DNA of 42,479 bases from Deltaproteobacteria bacterium (GTDB taxonomy: Bacteria; Myxococcota_A; JAADFL01): contig JAADFL010000201.1 of the NCBI GenBank assembly GCA_013152945.1, positions 1 through 42,479 of the forward strand, written 5' to 3'. Numbering within the stretch: the first letter of the stretch is position 1; each line of letters starts with the position of its first letter. Shown piece after piece: positions 16,701-25,727 of the stretch. The notes below the pieces were generated by a model. The model saw only the letters and a program-made list of their open reading frames with translations. It was not told the DNA's origin and did no database searches. The translations under genes were made by a program, and so were the position numbers.

Positions 16701-17294
16701 TTGAAGACAAACCTCAAAGTAAAGTCGAGCCAAAAAAAATGTTTGCTGAAAAAAATGATCTCATGGCGAAGAATTTTCCAGGTGGCGTTTGGAGTCGGCC
16801 TGTTTCTGGTCATTCAATATGGATACCTGGGCCTTGGTACTGTGGTGGTTGCTGGTTCTGTGCTCGGAATATTTCTCGGTAAATTTTTTTGCCGGTGGAT
16901 GTGCCCGATGGGTCTTGTCATGGATCTCATGGTCGGAGCGGATCAGCCCGATGCAGGCGGCCGTTCCGGGGCCAGCCTGTACATGTACTACAAACTGGGA
17001 TGTCCCATAGCCTGGATTTCAGGATTGTTGAATGGTTTAAGTCTTTTTCGGGTCAGAAAGAGCCAGGATGACTGCGTGAATTGCGGAAAGTGTGACAGTG
17101 CATGCTACGTGACCGCCAACAACCATGCCACATCTTTTTTCGAGGAGGGGAAGATAAACCCCTCCGAAACCTATACATGTTCCAGATGCCTTGCATGTAT
17201 AGACGCTTGTCCTACAGGGGCCTTGAGTTTTGGTGTGCTTGGATGCAAGATAACCCGGGCTGAAACCATCTCTACCATGCAGGATAAATCTTGA
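16701..17294 (+). CDS. NapH-like membrane 4Fe-4S protein
   Basis: A protein of about 197 residues. After a Lys-rich start come two hydrophobic segments (IFQVAFGVGLFLVIQYGYLG and VVVAGSVLGIFLG). Then comes FFCRWMCPMG, the Cx3CP motif of the NapH/CcoG family. Two ferredoxin motifs follow in the C-terminal half: CVNCGKCDSAC and CSRCLACIDACPTGAL, for two [4Fe-4S] clusters. It probably passes electrons between the quinone pool or membrane partners and a soluble acceptor. It is shorter than NapH (about 290), with fewer membrane spans. The TTG at 16701 has GGAGG six bases upstream and suits the promoter; the GTG at 16674 and ATG at 16755 are alternatives. It is divergent from the cytoplasmic Fe-S gene; a β-barrel gene follows 146 bases later. 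Confidence 0.8.
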   Translation: MKTNLKVKSSQKKCLLKKMISWRRIFQVAFGVGLFLVIQYGYLGLGTVVVAGSVLGIFLGKFFCRWMCPMGLVMDLMVGADQPDAGGRSGASLYMYYKLGCPIAWISGLLNGLSLFRVRKSQDDCVNCGKCDSACYVTANNHATSFFEEGKINPSETYTCSRCLACIDACPTGALSFGVLGCKITRAETISTMQDKS

Positions 17295-17440
17295 TTTTTG
17301 GGGAGGTAGCTATTGGGAAATAAGGAGTGGAGGTTGGAAATATCCATGATTTCCATGGGGTAAATCAGAGGAGAACAGAGAGACGTAATAATAATAGAAA
17401 CCTGGAGCCTGAAAAGCCGCCAAGGAGGTTGCCGAGCATC

Positions 17441-18712
17441 ATGACTGTGCGTATCGACCATGAACACTTGAGACCAGGTATGTCGAACATGATTATGGTC
17501 TCGATAACCTTTATACTGTTGTTTCTGCTCTGCCCTGGCGAGGCGTTTTCCAGGAATTGTCCTTCCAGGCTTCCGAGTCACCAGTACGAGGCCACGGACT
17601 GGCTGTCCATGGGACTCGAGCTTAGGAGCTTCTATTTCGGAGCAGACGTGGGAGACGGGCTTCCGAGTTCCAATATAGACCGTGTGGACAAGGCGTACCA
17701 ACACAATATAATGGAGGGAGTGCGGGCCGGGGTTTCTTTTTTCCCCCTGGATGATCTGACTATTTCCCTTGAAGGAGAGTTAAGGTACAGGTGGCCGGGT
17801 TGGACCGGAAAACGTATCAAAGGGCTCGATTTAAGGCTCACCCAAGCCCTGATAGAATATGATGCAGACCCGATCGATTTGACCGGAGGCGTTCAGATAC
17901 TGACGTTCGGATCCGGTGCAGTCCTCGACCAGAGATTCATAGCCCTTACAGGCACCTATAAAACCGCTTGGTTCAATGTCACGGCATTTGGAGGTTTGAC
18001 CCAAAGAAACATGATGAAGAGCGCTGCCAACTGCATGTGGATGCGTTACATGTCCGACACAAACGGATGGAAGTTTCTTTCACAAAGGCTTTTCGACAAC
18101 CTGGTCGCGGGTCTGACTTTCAGTTTGAAGATATTGAGGCCCCACCGGATAAAATTGTTGTATCTTTTTTCGCGTCCGAGCGTGTACGAGCTGGGCGGCC
18201 ACAGCCTGGCCCTGTCTTTCAGCGGTCCTGCGGTAAGCAGGTACCTTTCATACCTTGTGGAGCCGCTGGCCTTGTTGGACAATGGGCGCCGGTTGATTGC
18301 AGGCAGTGTGTTCGAGGTTCGTCTGCGGGCAGGCAAGGGCAGGCATTCTTTGCGGTTCAGGGTGGGCGCGGCGCTTGCTTTCAATGCATCGAAGAAACAC
18401 AGGATGGATTATGTTTACGAAAATTTGTCTTGGGGAATGATCAGGAGATTTAATCTTCATGGGGGAAATATTTTTGCATTCCGAACCGCCTGGCCACTGG
18501 CCGACTGGGCAAAGCCTTTTGCAAAGTACTACGTACAAACTTGGAAGTATTCGTCCAAGAGCCTCCAGGACGAACTCGACCTGGGCGTTGAGTTCAGGCT
18601 CAGAGAACTGTACAGCCTGGTTCTGGCCTATACCGGGATGAACCTTGCTTCGCCTGATTTATATGCGAGCCATGGTGTCTATCTGGAGGCCAGAGTGGTT
18701 TTTGGGGAATGA
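17441..18712 (+). CDS. Predicted outer-membrane β-barrel protein
   Basis: A protein of about 423 residues with a signal peptide (SNMIMVSITFILLFLLCPGEAFS) and alternating hydrophobic/polar strands typical of a barrel, for example WLSMGLELRSFYFGADVG, GVRAGVSFFPLDDLTISLEG and FRVGAALAFNA. Many Tyr/Trp/Arg residues flank the strands, and the protein ends in a strand finishing VVFGE. I recognise no family. The ATG at 17441 follows AGGAGG by 12 bases, a long gap; an upstream GTG or ATG start would add a hydrophilic stretch before the signal and is unlikely. It is downstream of the NapH-like gene and may be co-transcribed. It could be a porin or outer-membrane scaffold for an extracellular electron path, which is inference. 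Confidence 0.65.
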   Translation: MTVRIDHEHLRPGMSNMIMVSITFILLFLLCPGEAFSRNCPSRLPSHQYEATDWLSMGLELRSFYFGADVGDGLPSSNIDRVDKAYQHNIMEGVRAGVSFFPLDDLTISLEGELRYRWPGWTGKRIKGLDLRLTQALIEYDADPIDLTGGVQILTFGSGAVLDQRFIALTGTYKTAWFNVTAFGGLTQRNMMKSAANCMWMRYMSDTNGWKFLSQRLFDNLVAGLTFSLKILRPHRIKLLYLFSRPSVYELGGHSLALSFSGPAVSRYLSYLVEPLALLDNGRRLIAGSVFEVRLRAGKGRHSLRFRVGAALAFNASKKHRMDYVYENLSWGMIRRFNLHGGNIFAFRTAWPLADWAKPFAKYYVQTWKYSSKSLQDELDLGVEFRLRELYSLVLAYTGMNLASPDLYASHGVYLEARVVFGE

Positions 18713-18874
18713 ACCTGCTTGGAATTCGAGACAGGTGGAAATTTTCAAATTCAAAGTCTTTAGTATTTAATCTTGACACATACATCGTCTTCGGGATACA
18801 AGGCTAGGCGATTTTTCGACTTCTTGGTTTCCTGTGCTTGGTGTGCAGGTCGGATTGAGAAAAGGAGCTTTCTA

Positions 18875-19990
18875 ATGGTGGCATATACGCGGGGCGTTGC
18901 CAGTAGTTGTCTCGCTGCGTTGCTCATTCTGCCGGCTGTTGCCGGCGCCAGCGTTGTCAAGGGTGAGCACGGGGAGACCTTTGTGGATCCCATATTCGTT
19001 GAAGAGGCCACGGCAAAGAGTGAGTTCTCGTTGAAAATCGACATGGATCGCTTTGCCACATCCTATTACGAGGCAAAGCTTTACCTGGTCAAGGGCGTAC
19101 CCACGACCTATGTCGATAGCGCGGGAGTGAAGAGATTCGACTGGTATGAAAGCCAGGTCAAGCGCGCCATGGAGATTCGGCTGGAGGCTGCTGCGGAATA
19201 TGCCTTTAGCGAAAACTTCTCACTTGAGATACGTGCACCCTTCATAATGTCGGGTGACAGGCCGTTTCTGGGTTCACCCAGCGAACAACCCGCAGTCATC
19301 TCGAGGTACGACAACGTTGCCCAGAAGCCTCCGCAACTCAAGGGAGACAAGGCGACTATCCTGGCGATACAACAGAATGAGTATACTACCGGATTGCAGT
19401 CCGAACCTATCTGGCTGACCGGCAAATATACCATATATGCCGCTAGGGGGCCGGAGTATTCAAATGCCCTTTCTGTTGGATTCGGAGCTGGTTTTCTCAC
19501 ATGGGGACAGATGGAGCCCAGGCATTACTATGCCAAGTACACGGATAATATTACTGACGCCAACGGTCAGAAGGTGGAACTGAAATGGTACGACTTCAAA
19601 GATACGAGTGTTTTGTTATTGAGGCCGTTCCTCGCCTTCCAGAGGAGCTATGGAACCTGGCAGGTTGGCGGGCAAGTTGGAGCCCAGGTGAACATCATGC
19701 TTAAAGATTCCGATCTCACATACGTAGATGTTTTCATGGGGCTTACAGGGTCGTACCTGCTGACCGACTACCTTGCCGGTGTACTTGAGTTCGTGGGCTC
19801 CATGAACCTCTATGGTGAGCCGGCACTCTGGGGATTCGCCCCGGGCCTAAGATTAATACTGCCCTTTGGTGACGAGTCCACGGGCTTGAGATTGAATGCC
19901 GGACTCGGTGTTTTACTGCCGTTCTACGACGATGGTCAGACAGATCCGTATAACCCGGCTGTACGACTGACCATGGGCCTGGAGTTCTAG
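18875..19990 (+). CDS. Predicted outer-membrane protein, porin-like
   Basis: A 371-residue protein with a signal peptide (SSCLAALLILPAVAGASVVKG) and about ten predicted β-strands with aromatic girdles. It ends LTMGLEF, with the terminal Phe expected by the BAM assembly machine. Segments such as GKYTIYAARGPEYSNALSVG and FQRSYGTWQVGGQVGAQVN resemble transporters of the 'phenol-degradation MetA-pathway' barrel type, but assignment is weak. The ATG at 18875 is fixed by AAAGGAG seven bases upstream; a longer frame from 18773 has no ribosome site. The gap of 162 bases after the other barrel contains no clear promoter, so co-transcription is possible. Confidence 0.7.
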   Translation: MVAYTRGVASSCLAALLILPAVAGASVVKGEHGETFVDPIFVEEATAKSEFSLKIDMDRFATSYYEAKLYLVKGVPTTYVDSAGVKRFDWYESQVKRAMEIRLEAAAEYAFSENFSLEIRAPFIMSGDRPFLGSPSEQPAVISRYDNVAQKPPQLKGDKATILAIQQNEYTTGLQSEPIWLTGKYTIYAARGPEYSNALSVGFGAGFLTWGQMEPRHYYAKYTDNITDANGQKVELKWYDFKDTSVLLLRPFLAFQRSYGTWQVGGQVGAQVNIMLKDSDLTYVDVFMGLTGSYLLTDYLAGVLEFVGSMNLYGEPALWGFAPGLRLILPFGDESTGLRLNAGLGVLLPFYDDGQTDPYNPAVRLTMGLEF

Positions 19991-20198
19991 ATCCTTTCAA
20001 GGGTCAAGCTTGAACAACCCTGGTTAGGGTGGAAAGCAGTCAATCCCGGTCGTTCGCTTCAATTGGATTACATCAGGAGATGTCCCGGGAGATACAATAA
20101 ATATGCTTTGGGTACTTGGATGAATACTTTGAGGCCATTTTTTTGAGCCTGTCAGTTGAAATTTTTTTCTGCAAAGGTTACAGCCGGACCCGTGCCCA

Positions 20199-20228
20199 TT
20201 GAAGAGATGCACCGGTCTTGTTTATAGT
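20199..20228 (+). promoter_or_regulatory. Promoter of the M50-scpA operon
   Basis: TTGAAG (20199-20204), an 18-base spacer and TATAGT (20223-20228). Predicted start near 20235, 26 bases before the ATG. The gap 19991-20198 otherwise shows only two small mutually exclusive stems (AGGGT/ACCCT at 20000-20021 or 20017-20030) and the palindrome TCAAGCTTGA. Confidence 0.5.
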
Positions 20229-20260
20229 CCGGGAAGTATTGATAAGCAGGTGTAAACGGA

Positions 20261-20956
20261 ATGAACGGTAGTGTGAGCGACATTATTCAGAAGATAGCGC
20301 TGTTTGCGCCCGTGTTCATTTTTTCCCTCACGTTTCACGAGTACGGGCATGCATGGTCGGCAAGACGGTTGGGCGATGACACGGCGGCAAGGATGGGGCG
20401 TCTCACATTGAACCCAATGGCTCACATCGACCTGTTCGGAACCATCATATTTCCATTGGTGGGTTTGTTGTTTGGCTTTCCATTGATTGGCTGGGCCAAT
20501 CCCGTGCCCATCAACCCGTTGCGATTTCGCCGCAAGTACTCCATGAACAAGGGCATGGCCATAACCGCATCAGCAGGTCCCTTGGCAAACTTGCTCCTGG
20601 CCTTGGCTTCATCCCTGATATTGGCAGCGCTCGTGGTATTCATCTTTTCCACAGGAGGAAAACCCGGGTGGATTGAAAATTACCTTGTTCAGGTCTTGAG
20701 AATGGGGATCGAACTCAACGTGGTCCTCATGGTCTTCAACCTGATTCCGGTCCCTCCCTTGGACGGCAGCAGGATCTTGAGTTGGTTTCTCCCGGAAAAA
20801 TACAGGTACGGTTACGAAAGGCTCCAGCAATATGGAATGTTGATACTGTATGCGTTGCTTTTTACCGGAGCCATTGAGATATTCTTTATTCCCGCTGAAT
20901 GGATCATGGGCTTGTTCGACAGTCTCGTACAGGCTCTCGTGGGGATGGCATTGTAG
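20261..20956 (+). CDS. Site-2 protease family M50 metalloprotease
   Basis: A 231-residue integral-membrane zinc protease. HEYGH at residues 26-30 is the HExxH zinc motif inside the first membrane helix. NLIPVPPLDGSR in the C-terminal half provides the third zinc ligand (LDG motif). Four to six hydrophobic segments are seen and there is no PDZ domain, as in the small YwhC-like M50B subgroup. Its substrate is unknown. The gene starts the block M50-scpA-scpB-rluB. An identical order is common in many bacteria, which supports annotation although the link to ScpAB is not mechanistic. The ribosome site is modest (AGGTG, about eight bases). Confidence 0.9.
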   Translation: MNGSVSDIIQKIALFAPVFIFSLTFHEYGHAWSARRLGDDTAARMGRLTLNPMAHIDLFGTIIFPLVGLLFGFPLIGWANPVPINPLRFRRKYSMNKGMAITASAGPLANLLLALASSLILAALVVFIFSTGGKPGWIENYLVQVLRMGIELNVVLMVFNLIPVPPLDGSRILSWFLPEKYRYGYERLQQYGMLILYALLFTGAIEIFFIPAEWIMGLFDSLVQALVGMAL

Positions 20957-21005
20957 ATAGTGCTGTAGATGATGCCGTAGTTTATCGAATTGGGAAATTA
21001 ATGGC

Positions 21006-21917
21006 GTGACAGGCGAGCAAAACAAGAAACAGGACGATAAAGAACCCACGGCCGGCGGTGATATGGGCGGCAGTGATTTAGCCGTCGATGATATTGATAT
21101 CGATTCGGACGGTCTTGAACAGGGACATGACGGGGAAGGCAATGACTCGGGGCTGCCGGGTATACGCAAGGAACTGGAATACAAACTAAAGATAGGTGAT
21201 GTATTCGAAGGCCCTCTGGATCTGCTTCTATTCCTAATACGGCGGCACGAACTCGATATATTCGATATCCCGGTTGCATTTATAGCCGAGCGTTACCTTG
21301 AGTACCTGGATGTAATGAGAGCGGTCAATATAGACATAGCCAGCGAGTACCTCGTAATGGCCGCCACCCTGGCATATATCAAGTCGAGAATGCTCTTGCC
21401 CAAGGGGGAATCGGACGACGAGGGCGAGGAAGAAGACCCGCGAAAAGAATTGGTAAGGCGCCTTCTTGAGAGGAAGCGATACCTGGACGCATCCGAGCAA
21501 CTCGATTCCATGGAGGTACTGGGCAGGGACACCTTCGAGAGATCGAGTGAGGGCAGGAGCATCGAGGCATCCAAGGGAGACGTTCCGCTGGCACCTGTAG
21601 CCTTGTTTGCTTTGGTAGATGCGTTTTCAGTGATCTTGAAAAGGGCCAGAGTTGATATCAAGCACGAGGTGTACCTTGACAGGATATCCGTTTCACAGAG
21701 AATCCAGGAGCTTGTAGAATTGATGAGGAAAAGACGAACGGTTACGTTTTTCTCTCTTTTTGACGGTCGAGGCGGCAGGATGGATTTGGTGGTGACTTTT
21801 CTGGCCTTGCTCGAGATGGTAAGGCTGCACCTGGCCGTGGTGAAACAGGAAATAGAAGGCGGGGATATTCTAATCGAGGCCATGGAGGGAATCGATAGCC
21901 ATGGAGAGTTTCTTTAG
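21006..21917 (+). CDS. scpA: Segregation and condensation protein A
   Basis: A 303-residue kleisin subunit of the SMC-ScpAB condensin, which bridges SMC heads and compacts the chromosome. The hallmark is FEGPLDLLLFLIRRHELDIFDIP near residue 67, followed by AERYLEYLD. The C-terminal winged helix (ISQRIQELVELMRKR... FLALLEMVRLH) binds SMC. An acidic, low-complexity N-terminal extension of about 60 residues precedes the domain and is unusually long. GTG start: the ATG at 21001 leads at once to a stop. A GGGA lies upstream. scpB follows after three bases. Confidence 0.92.
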   Translation: MTGEQNKKQDDKEPTAGGDMGGSDLAVDDIDIDSDGLEQGHDGEGNDSGLPGIRKELEYKLKIGDVFEGPLDLLLFLIRRHELDIFDIPVAFIAERYLEYLDVMRAVNIDIASEYLVMAATLAYIKSRMLLPKGESDDEGEEEDPRKELVRRLLERKRYLDASEQLDSMEVLGRDTFERSSEGRSIEASKGDVPLAPVALFALVDAFSVILKRARVDIKHEVYLDRISVSQRIQELVELMRKRRTVTFFSLFDGRGGRMDLVVTFLALLEMVRLHLAVVKQEIEGGDILIEAMEGIDSHGEFL

Positions 21918-21920
21918 ACA

Positions 21921-22706
21921 ATGGAGATGCCCATGACTGAAGATAAGATTGAACAAGGTGATATCGCGGACGGCGACGATATAGAGGCCGAACATAGGGA
22001 ACATGGCGAAATCAATGTCATTTCAGTAATCGAGAGCTTGTTGTTCGTTGCAGACAGGCCTCTTGGTATAAAAGAGTTGAAGAAGGCCCTGGGAGGTGAT
22101 GTGCCTTCCGAGGAAATACGGGATGCAATCGACACGATTACGGGAGACTATTCCCATGGTGACAGGGGAATAATCCTAAAGGAAGTGGCAGGTGGATGGC
22201 GGTTCAGGACCAATCCGGCCAACAAGGAATGGGTACGGAAATTTTTATCCGCGAGACCGCAGAGGCTTTCAAGGGCCGCACTCGAGACACTATCCATAAT
22301 TGCATACAGACAACCCGTGATACGCGCAGAGATAGAGGAGATTCGGGGCGTGGACTCGAGTGGGGCCATAAAGACCTTGCTCGAAAGGGGACTGTTAAGG
22401 ATACTGGGCAGGAAGGATGAGGTGGGGCGGCCGTTGATCTACGGCACTTCCCGGGAGTTTCTCGAGTTTTTCGGCCTGAAAGACCTCAAGGGCCTTCCCA
22501 CGCTCAAGGACCTGGAAGAGCTTGAGCAAGAACATGGTCAGGGGTTTGAGGAAGACGGATCTCGAGAGGACGCGGGGCAGACGGATGAAATGGAGCAGGG
22601 TCAGGGTGAAACTGAAGGATCGCAATCGGCGGAAGAAGATGGGCACTCATCAGGAGGAGAAGCCGGCTCCGGAGACAACGAACAACAAGAAGGCTCAAAA
22701 TCCTGA
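21921..22706 (+). CDS. scpB: Segregation and condensation protein B
   Basis: A 261-residue partner of ScpA. Seen: NVISVIESLLFVADRPLGIKEL, then VAGGWRFRTNP, and the tandem winged-helix core PQRLSRAALETLSIIAYRQP / EIEEIRGVDSSGAIKTLLERGLL / GRPLIYGTSREFLEFFGL. The core ends near residue 190, and the last 70 residues are a very acidic Glu/Gly/Gln-rich tail. Start may be ATG 21921 or ATG 21933; the second has GGAG six bases ahead. Its tail coding sequence overlaps the longer form of rluB in another frame. Confidence 0.92.
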   Translation: MEMPMTEDKIEQGDIADGDDIEAEHREHGEINVISVIESLLFVADRPLGIKELKKALGGDVPSEEIRDAIDTITGDYSHGDRGIILKEVAGGWRFRTNPANKEWVRKFLSARPQRLSRAALETLSIIAYRQPVIRAEIEEIRGVDSSGAIKTLLERGLLRILGRKDEVGRPLIYGTSREFLEFFGLKDLKGLPTLKDLEELEQEHGQGFEEDGSREDAGQTDEMEQGQGETEGSQSAEEDGHSSGGEAGSGDNEQQEGSKS

Positions 22707-23529
22707 AAGAGCCGTGGACCACGATTCAGCGAGACTTCAGGTCGTAATCGCACGCCATGGGATAGCCAGCAGGCGCAAGGTGGAGGACTTAATCAGGCAG
22801 GGCAGGGTAACGGTAAACGGCCGCGTAGTTACGCGCATGGGTACAAAGGTCAATCCGGGACATGATTCAATAAAAGTGGACGGCAAGTTGCTCGTGAACA
22901 TGCAGCCGAATCTCTATGCAGCTTTTTACAAACCGGCCGGAGTAGTTACGACAATGGATCGCCAAGATGACAGACCGACTGTAGCAGGTCTCATCGAGTC
23001 CAGGGTCAAGGGAAGGTTGTTTCCGGTCGGAAGACTGGATTTCGATGCAGAAGGGCTGCTCATATTGACCAATGACGGGATCATGGCTCACAAGCTGATG
23101 CATCCTTCTTTCATGGTTCCGCGGATTTATCTGGCCAAGGTCAAGGGCACCCCTTCGACAAGCGCCGTAAAGAAACTCGAGTCAGGGATCAGGTTGAAAG
23201 ACGGTATTGCGCGGGCCGAGAAGGTGACGGTGAAACCGACCGGCAAGGGTAATGCATGGGTGCGGCTGGTAGTCAGGGAAGGCAGGGGACACCTGGTCAA
23301 GAGGCTTCTCGATGCACTGGGATTTCCTGTGTTGAGATTGAAGAGGACCGGTTACGGAGGCATCAGACTCAAGGGCCTGAAGCCGGGAGAATTGCGTTTC
23401 CTCGATGATTCGGAGGTCATGACCATGGCTCTGAATTTCGGGAAGCAAAACGATTTGAGGGGTGGGAAAAGAGTAGGTCGCAGGCAAACAGGAAAAGCGG
23501 GGAAAAGTGGGCTGGCAAAGAAAGGGTAA
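22639..23529 (+). CDS. rluB: 23S rRNA pseudouridine synthase RluB-type
   Basis: A protein of about 296 residues that isomerises a uridine of 23S rRNA. The S4 RNA-binding domain is LQVVIARHGIASRRKVEDLIRQGRVTVNG. The catalytic motif GRLDFDAEGLLILTNDG holds the active-site Asp; FYKPAGVVTT and RIYLAKVKG are also family-typical. The C-terminal 40 residues are Lys/Arg/Gly-rich. Start is uncertain: ATG 22639 overlaps scpB by 68 bases and adds a polar leader; GTG 22714 begins seven bases after the scpB stop and gives the usual short lead into the S4 domain. Both have weak ribosome sites (GGAAG, GAAAGAG). RluB, RluE and RluF are hard to separate by eye; synteny with scpB favours RluB. Confidence 0.88.
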   Translation: MGTHQEEKPAPETTNNKKAQNPERAVDHDSARLQVVIARHGIASRRKVEDLIRQGRVTVNGRVVTRMGTKVNPGHDSIKVDGKLLVNMQPNLYAAFYKPAGVVTTMDRQDDRPTVAGLIESRVKGRLFPVGRLDFDAEGLLILTNDGIMAHKLMHPSFMVPRIYLAKVKGTPSTSAVKKLESGIRLKDGIARAEKVTVKPTGKGNAWVRLVVREGRGHLVKRLLDALGFPVLRLKRTGYGGIRLKGLKPGELRFLDDSEVMTMALNFGKQNDLRGGKRVGRRQTGKAGKSGLAKKG

Positions 23530-23556
23530 TGGGACCGGGAAAAGGAGGCTGTTCAG

Positions 23557-25644
23557 ATGCGTGGTTTTTTTGAGCCGAGAAGTGTGGCGGTCGTCGGTGT
23601 ATCCGATAATCCGGATAATCTGGGCAGGACCATAGTAAAAAATCTGCAGGAGTTCTCCTGCAGTGGGATAATATATCTGGTGGGTCCACGGGGTGGGATA
23701 CAGTTCGGAAGGCGTATATACAAGTCAGTGGCGGACATTCCGGACCAGGTGGACCTGGCGGTGATCCTGACCCCGGCCAGGACCGTGCCTGATGTGTTGG
23801 AAGAATGCGGCGCCAAGGGGATCAAGAGGGCGGTTATAGAAAGCGCAGGGTTCGGAGAGTACGGTGAGGAAGGGAAGAAACTCGAAACCAGGCTCAAGGA
23901 AATTGCCGCAAAATACGACATGAGGTTCATAGGTCCGAACTGTATAGGAGTTATAAACATGCATAACGGCCTGGTTGTGCCCTTTGCACCTTTCAAGGAT
24001 GTGTACAACCGCGGCGGTATTTCGCTCATCAGTCAAAGCGGCGGTGTGGGGATCAGTTACCTGTCACTGCTTGCAAGTGAGGCCCTTGGGGTATGCAAGT
24101 TCGCGAGTATTGGAAACAAGTTGGATGTGGACGAGAACGATCTGCTCGAGTACTTTCTTCAGGACGATGACACCGAGATAATTTGCATGTATCTCGAGGG
24201 GATATCAAATGGTAAACGGCTGATGCAACTAGCAAGGAGCTCGAAGAAACCTATACTCATACACAAGTCCAATATTGGCGGGCTTGCAAAAAACATAGCT
24301 TCCTCACATACGGCGGCTCTTACCGATGATGATTCGGTGGTGGACGCCGCCTTGAAGCAGGCAGGCATCGCGAGGTTCAGGGAGAGCGAAACTCTTTTGA
24401 ACTATCTGAAGATCTTGCCGATGCCCAGGCCGAAGGGCAACAAACTGGCCGTCATGTCGCGTTCCGGGGGCCATGCCGTCATGGCTGCGGACGCATGCGA
24501 CCTTGCGGGTTTTGACTTGGCACCGTTCCCGGACGAATTCGTCAGGGAAATAGAGAAGCATCTGCGGGCCAAAGTCATAAAGCTTACCAATCCCCTGGAC
24601 CTGGGAGATCTTTTCGACACCGAGATGTACATCAAGATAGCGGAAAGGACTCTTCGCCAGGAAAACGTTGACGCTCTCGTATTTTTACATACCTATGTGT
24701 CCGAAACAGAGGGCTCACAATCAAGGGATCTGTTCAATACCCTGGCTGCAATGTCCAGGAAATTCGAAAAGCCCGTGGTAATATGTGTCGCTACCGATGC
24801 AGAAGAGCAATCCAGGTTGCGCAGGTCCATCGAGTATCCTTTGTTCACCGAGCCACAGGATGCAATCAATGCATTAGCCCTGGCAAGAGACTTTGGCACT
24901 CATGCCAACAGGATCGAGGGCACATCGCTGGAACTCGACGCCGATAGTGAAAGAGTCCGAAAGATACTCGATGTATGCAAGGATGCGAAGAGGAGTCCGC
25001 AACTCATGGAGTGCCTGGAAATACTTGATGCGTACGGCATACCCGTGAGTAAGTCCATCATGGTCCACGATGTTGACGAAGCCGTGCAGAAGGCGAAAGA
25101 TTTGTCATTGCCCGTGGCTCTGAAGGTTGTATCCGAACAGGTCTCTCACAAGAGCGACATAGGCGGCGTTCAACTCAACCTTAGAAATCCGGAGGCCATA
25201 AGAAACGCATACAACGAAATAATGGACAGAGTGCGTGAACATGCGCCGGACGCAAATGTTTCGGGCGTGTTGCTTCAACCCATGGCTCCGCCCGGCAGGG
25301 AATTGATACTTGGAGGCAAGCAGGACAGGAATTTCGGTCCGGTGGTACTGGCCGGGTTGGGCGGAATCTTCGTAGAGATCTTTGCTGATGTCTCTATGCG
25401 TATTGCTCCTTTTCCGGGCGAGGCGGCCAGGGAAATGCTGCTCGACCTTGAAGGCAGTCCGATCCTTACAGGAGCAAGGGGGCAAAAGGCGGTCGACCTG
25501 GATATTGCAGCCGACGCTATAATGAGACTTGCAAAACTTCTCATGGATTTCAGCGACATCAGCGAGATCGATATCAATCCTTTCAGGATGCTGACCGTGG
25601 GAAAGGGAGCAGTGGCCCTGGATGCCAGGATCGTGATCAAATAA
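23557..25644 (+). CDS. ADP-forming acyl-CoA synthetase (acetate-CoA ligase family)
   Basis: A 695-residue fused αβ enzyme that would interconvert acyl-CoA + ADP + Pi with acid + CoA + ATP, or act as a relative. Order: CoA-binding Rossmann domain (FFEPRSVAVVGVSDNPDNLG), succinyl-CoA-ligase-like domains with LISQSGGVG and SIGNKLDVDENDLLEYF, then phospho-His251 in ASSHTAALT. The ATP-grasp domain (from about 470) has SKSIMVHDVDEAV, LPVALKVVSEQVSHKSDIGGV and the ELILGGKQDRNFGPVVLAGLGGIFVE region in the usual order. AGGAGG seven bases before ATG. It follows rluB after 27 bases. Without an acetyltransferase domain it is not a full Pat protein. The acyl substrate is unknown. Confidence 0.88.
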   Translation: MRGFFEPRSVAVVGVSDNPDNLGRTIVKNLQEFSCSGIIYLVGPRGGIQFGRRIYKSVADIPDQVDLAVILTPARTVPDVLEECGAKGIKRAVIESAGFGEYGEEGKKLETRLKEIAAKYDMRFIGPNCIGVINMHNGLVVPFAPFKDVYNRGGISLISQSGGVGISYLSLLASEALGVCKFASIGNKLDVDENDLLEYFLQDDDTEIICMYLEGISNGKRLMQLARSSKKPILIHKSNIGGLAKNIASSHTAALTDDDSVVDAALKQAGIARFRESETLLNYLKILPMPRPKGNKLAVMSRSGGHAVMAADACDLAGFDLAPFPDEFVREIEKHLRAKVIKLTNPLDLGDLFDTEMYIKIAERTLRQENVDALVFLHTYVSETEGSQSRDLFNTLAAMSRKFEKPVVICVATDAEEQSRLRRSIEYPLFTEPQDAINALALARDFGTHANRIEGTSLELDADSERVRKILDVCKDAKRSPQLMECLEILDAYGIPVSKSIMVHDVDEAVQKAKDLSLPVALKVVSEQVSHKSDIGGVQLNLRNPEAIRNAYNEIMDRVREHAPDANVSGVLLQPMAPPGRELILGGKQDRNFGPVVLAGLGGIFVEIFADVSMRIAPFPGEAAREMLLDLEGSPILTGARGQKAVDLDIAADAIMRLAKLLMDFSDISEIDINPFRMLTVGKGAVALDARIVIK

Positions 25645-25727
25645 ATGCCTGACTGGAAACCATCTTGTCGGTTGGACTATAAAAAGCGGTTGACCGAAAA
25701 ACAGGTGAAACGTATACCGTTGGTCCC

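Noticed and set aside
17292-17310. Selenocysteine readthrough of the NapH-like gene's TGA
   Set aside because: Only a few codons follow before TAG, and no hairpin is placed to act as a SECIS element.
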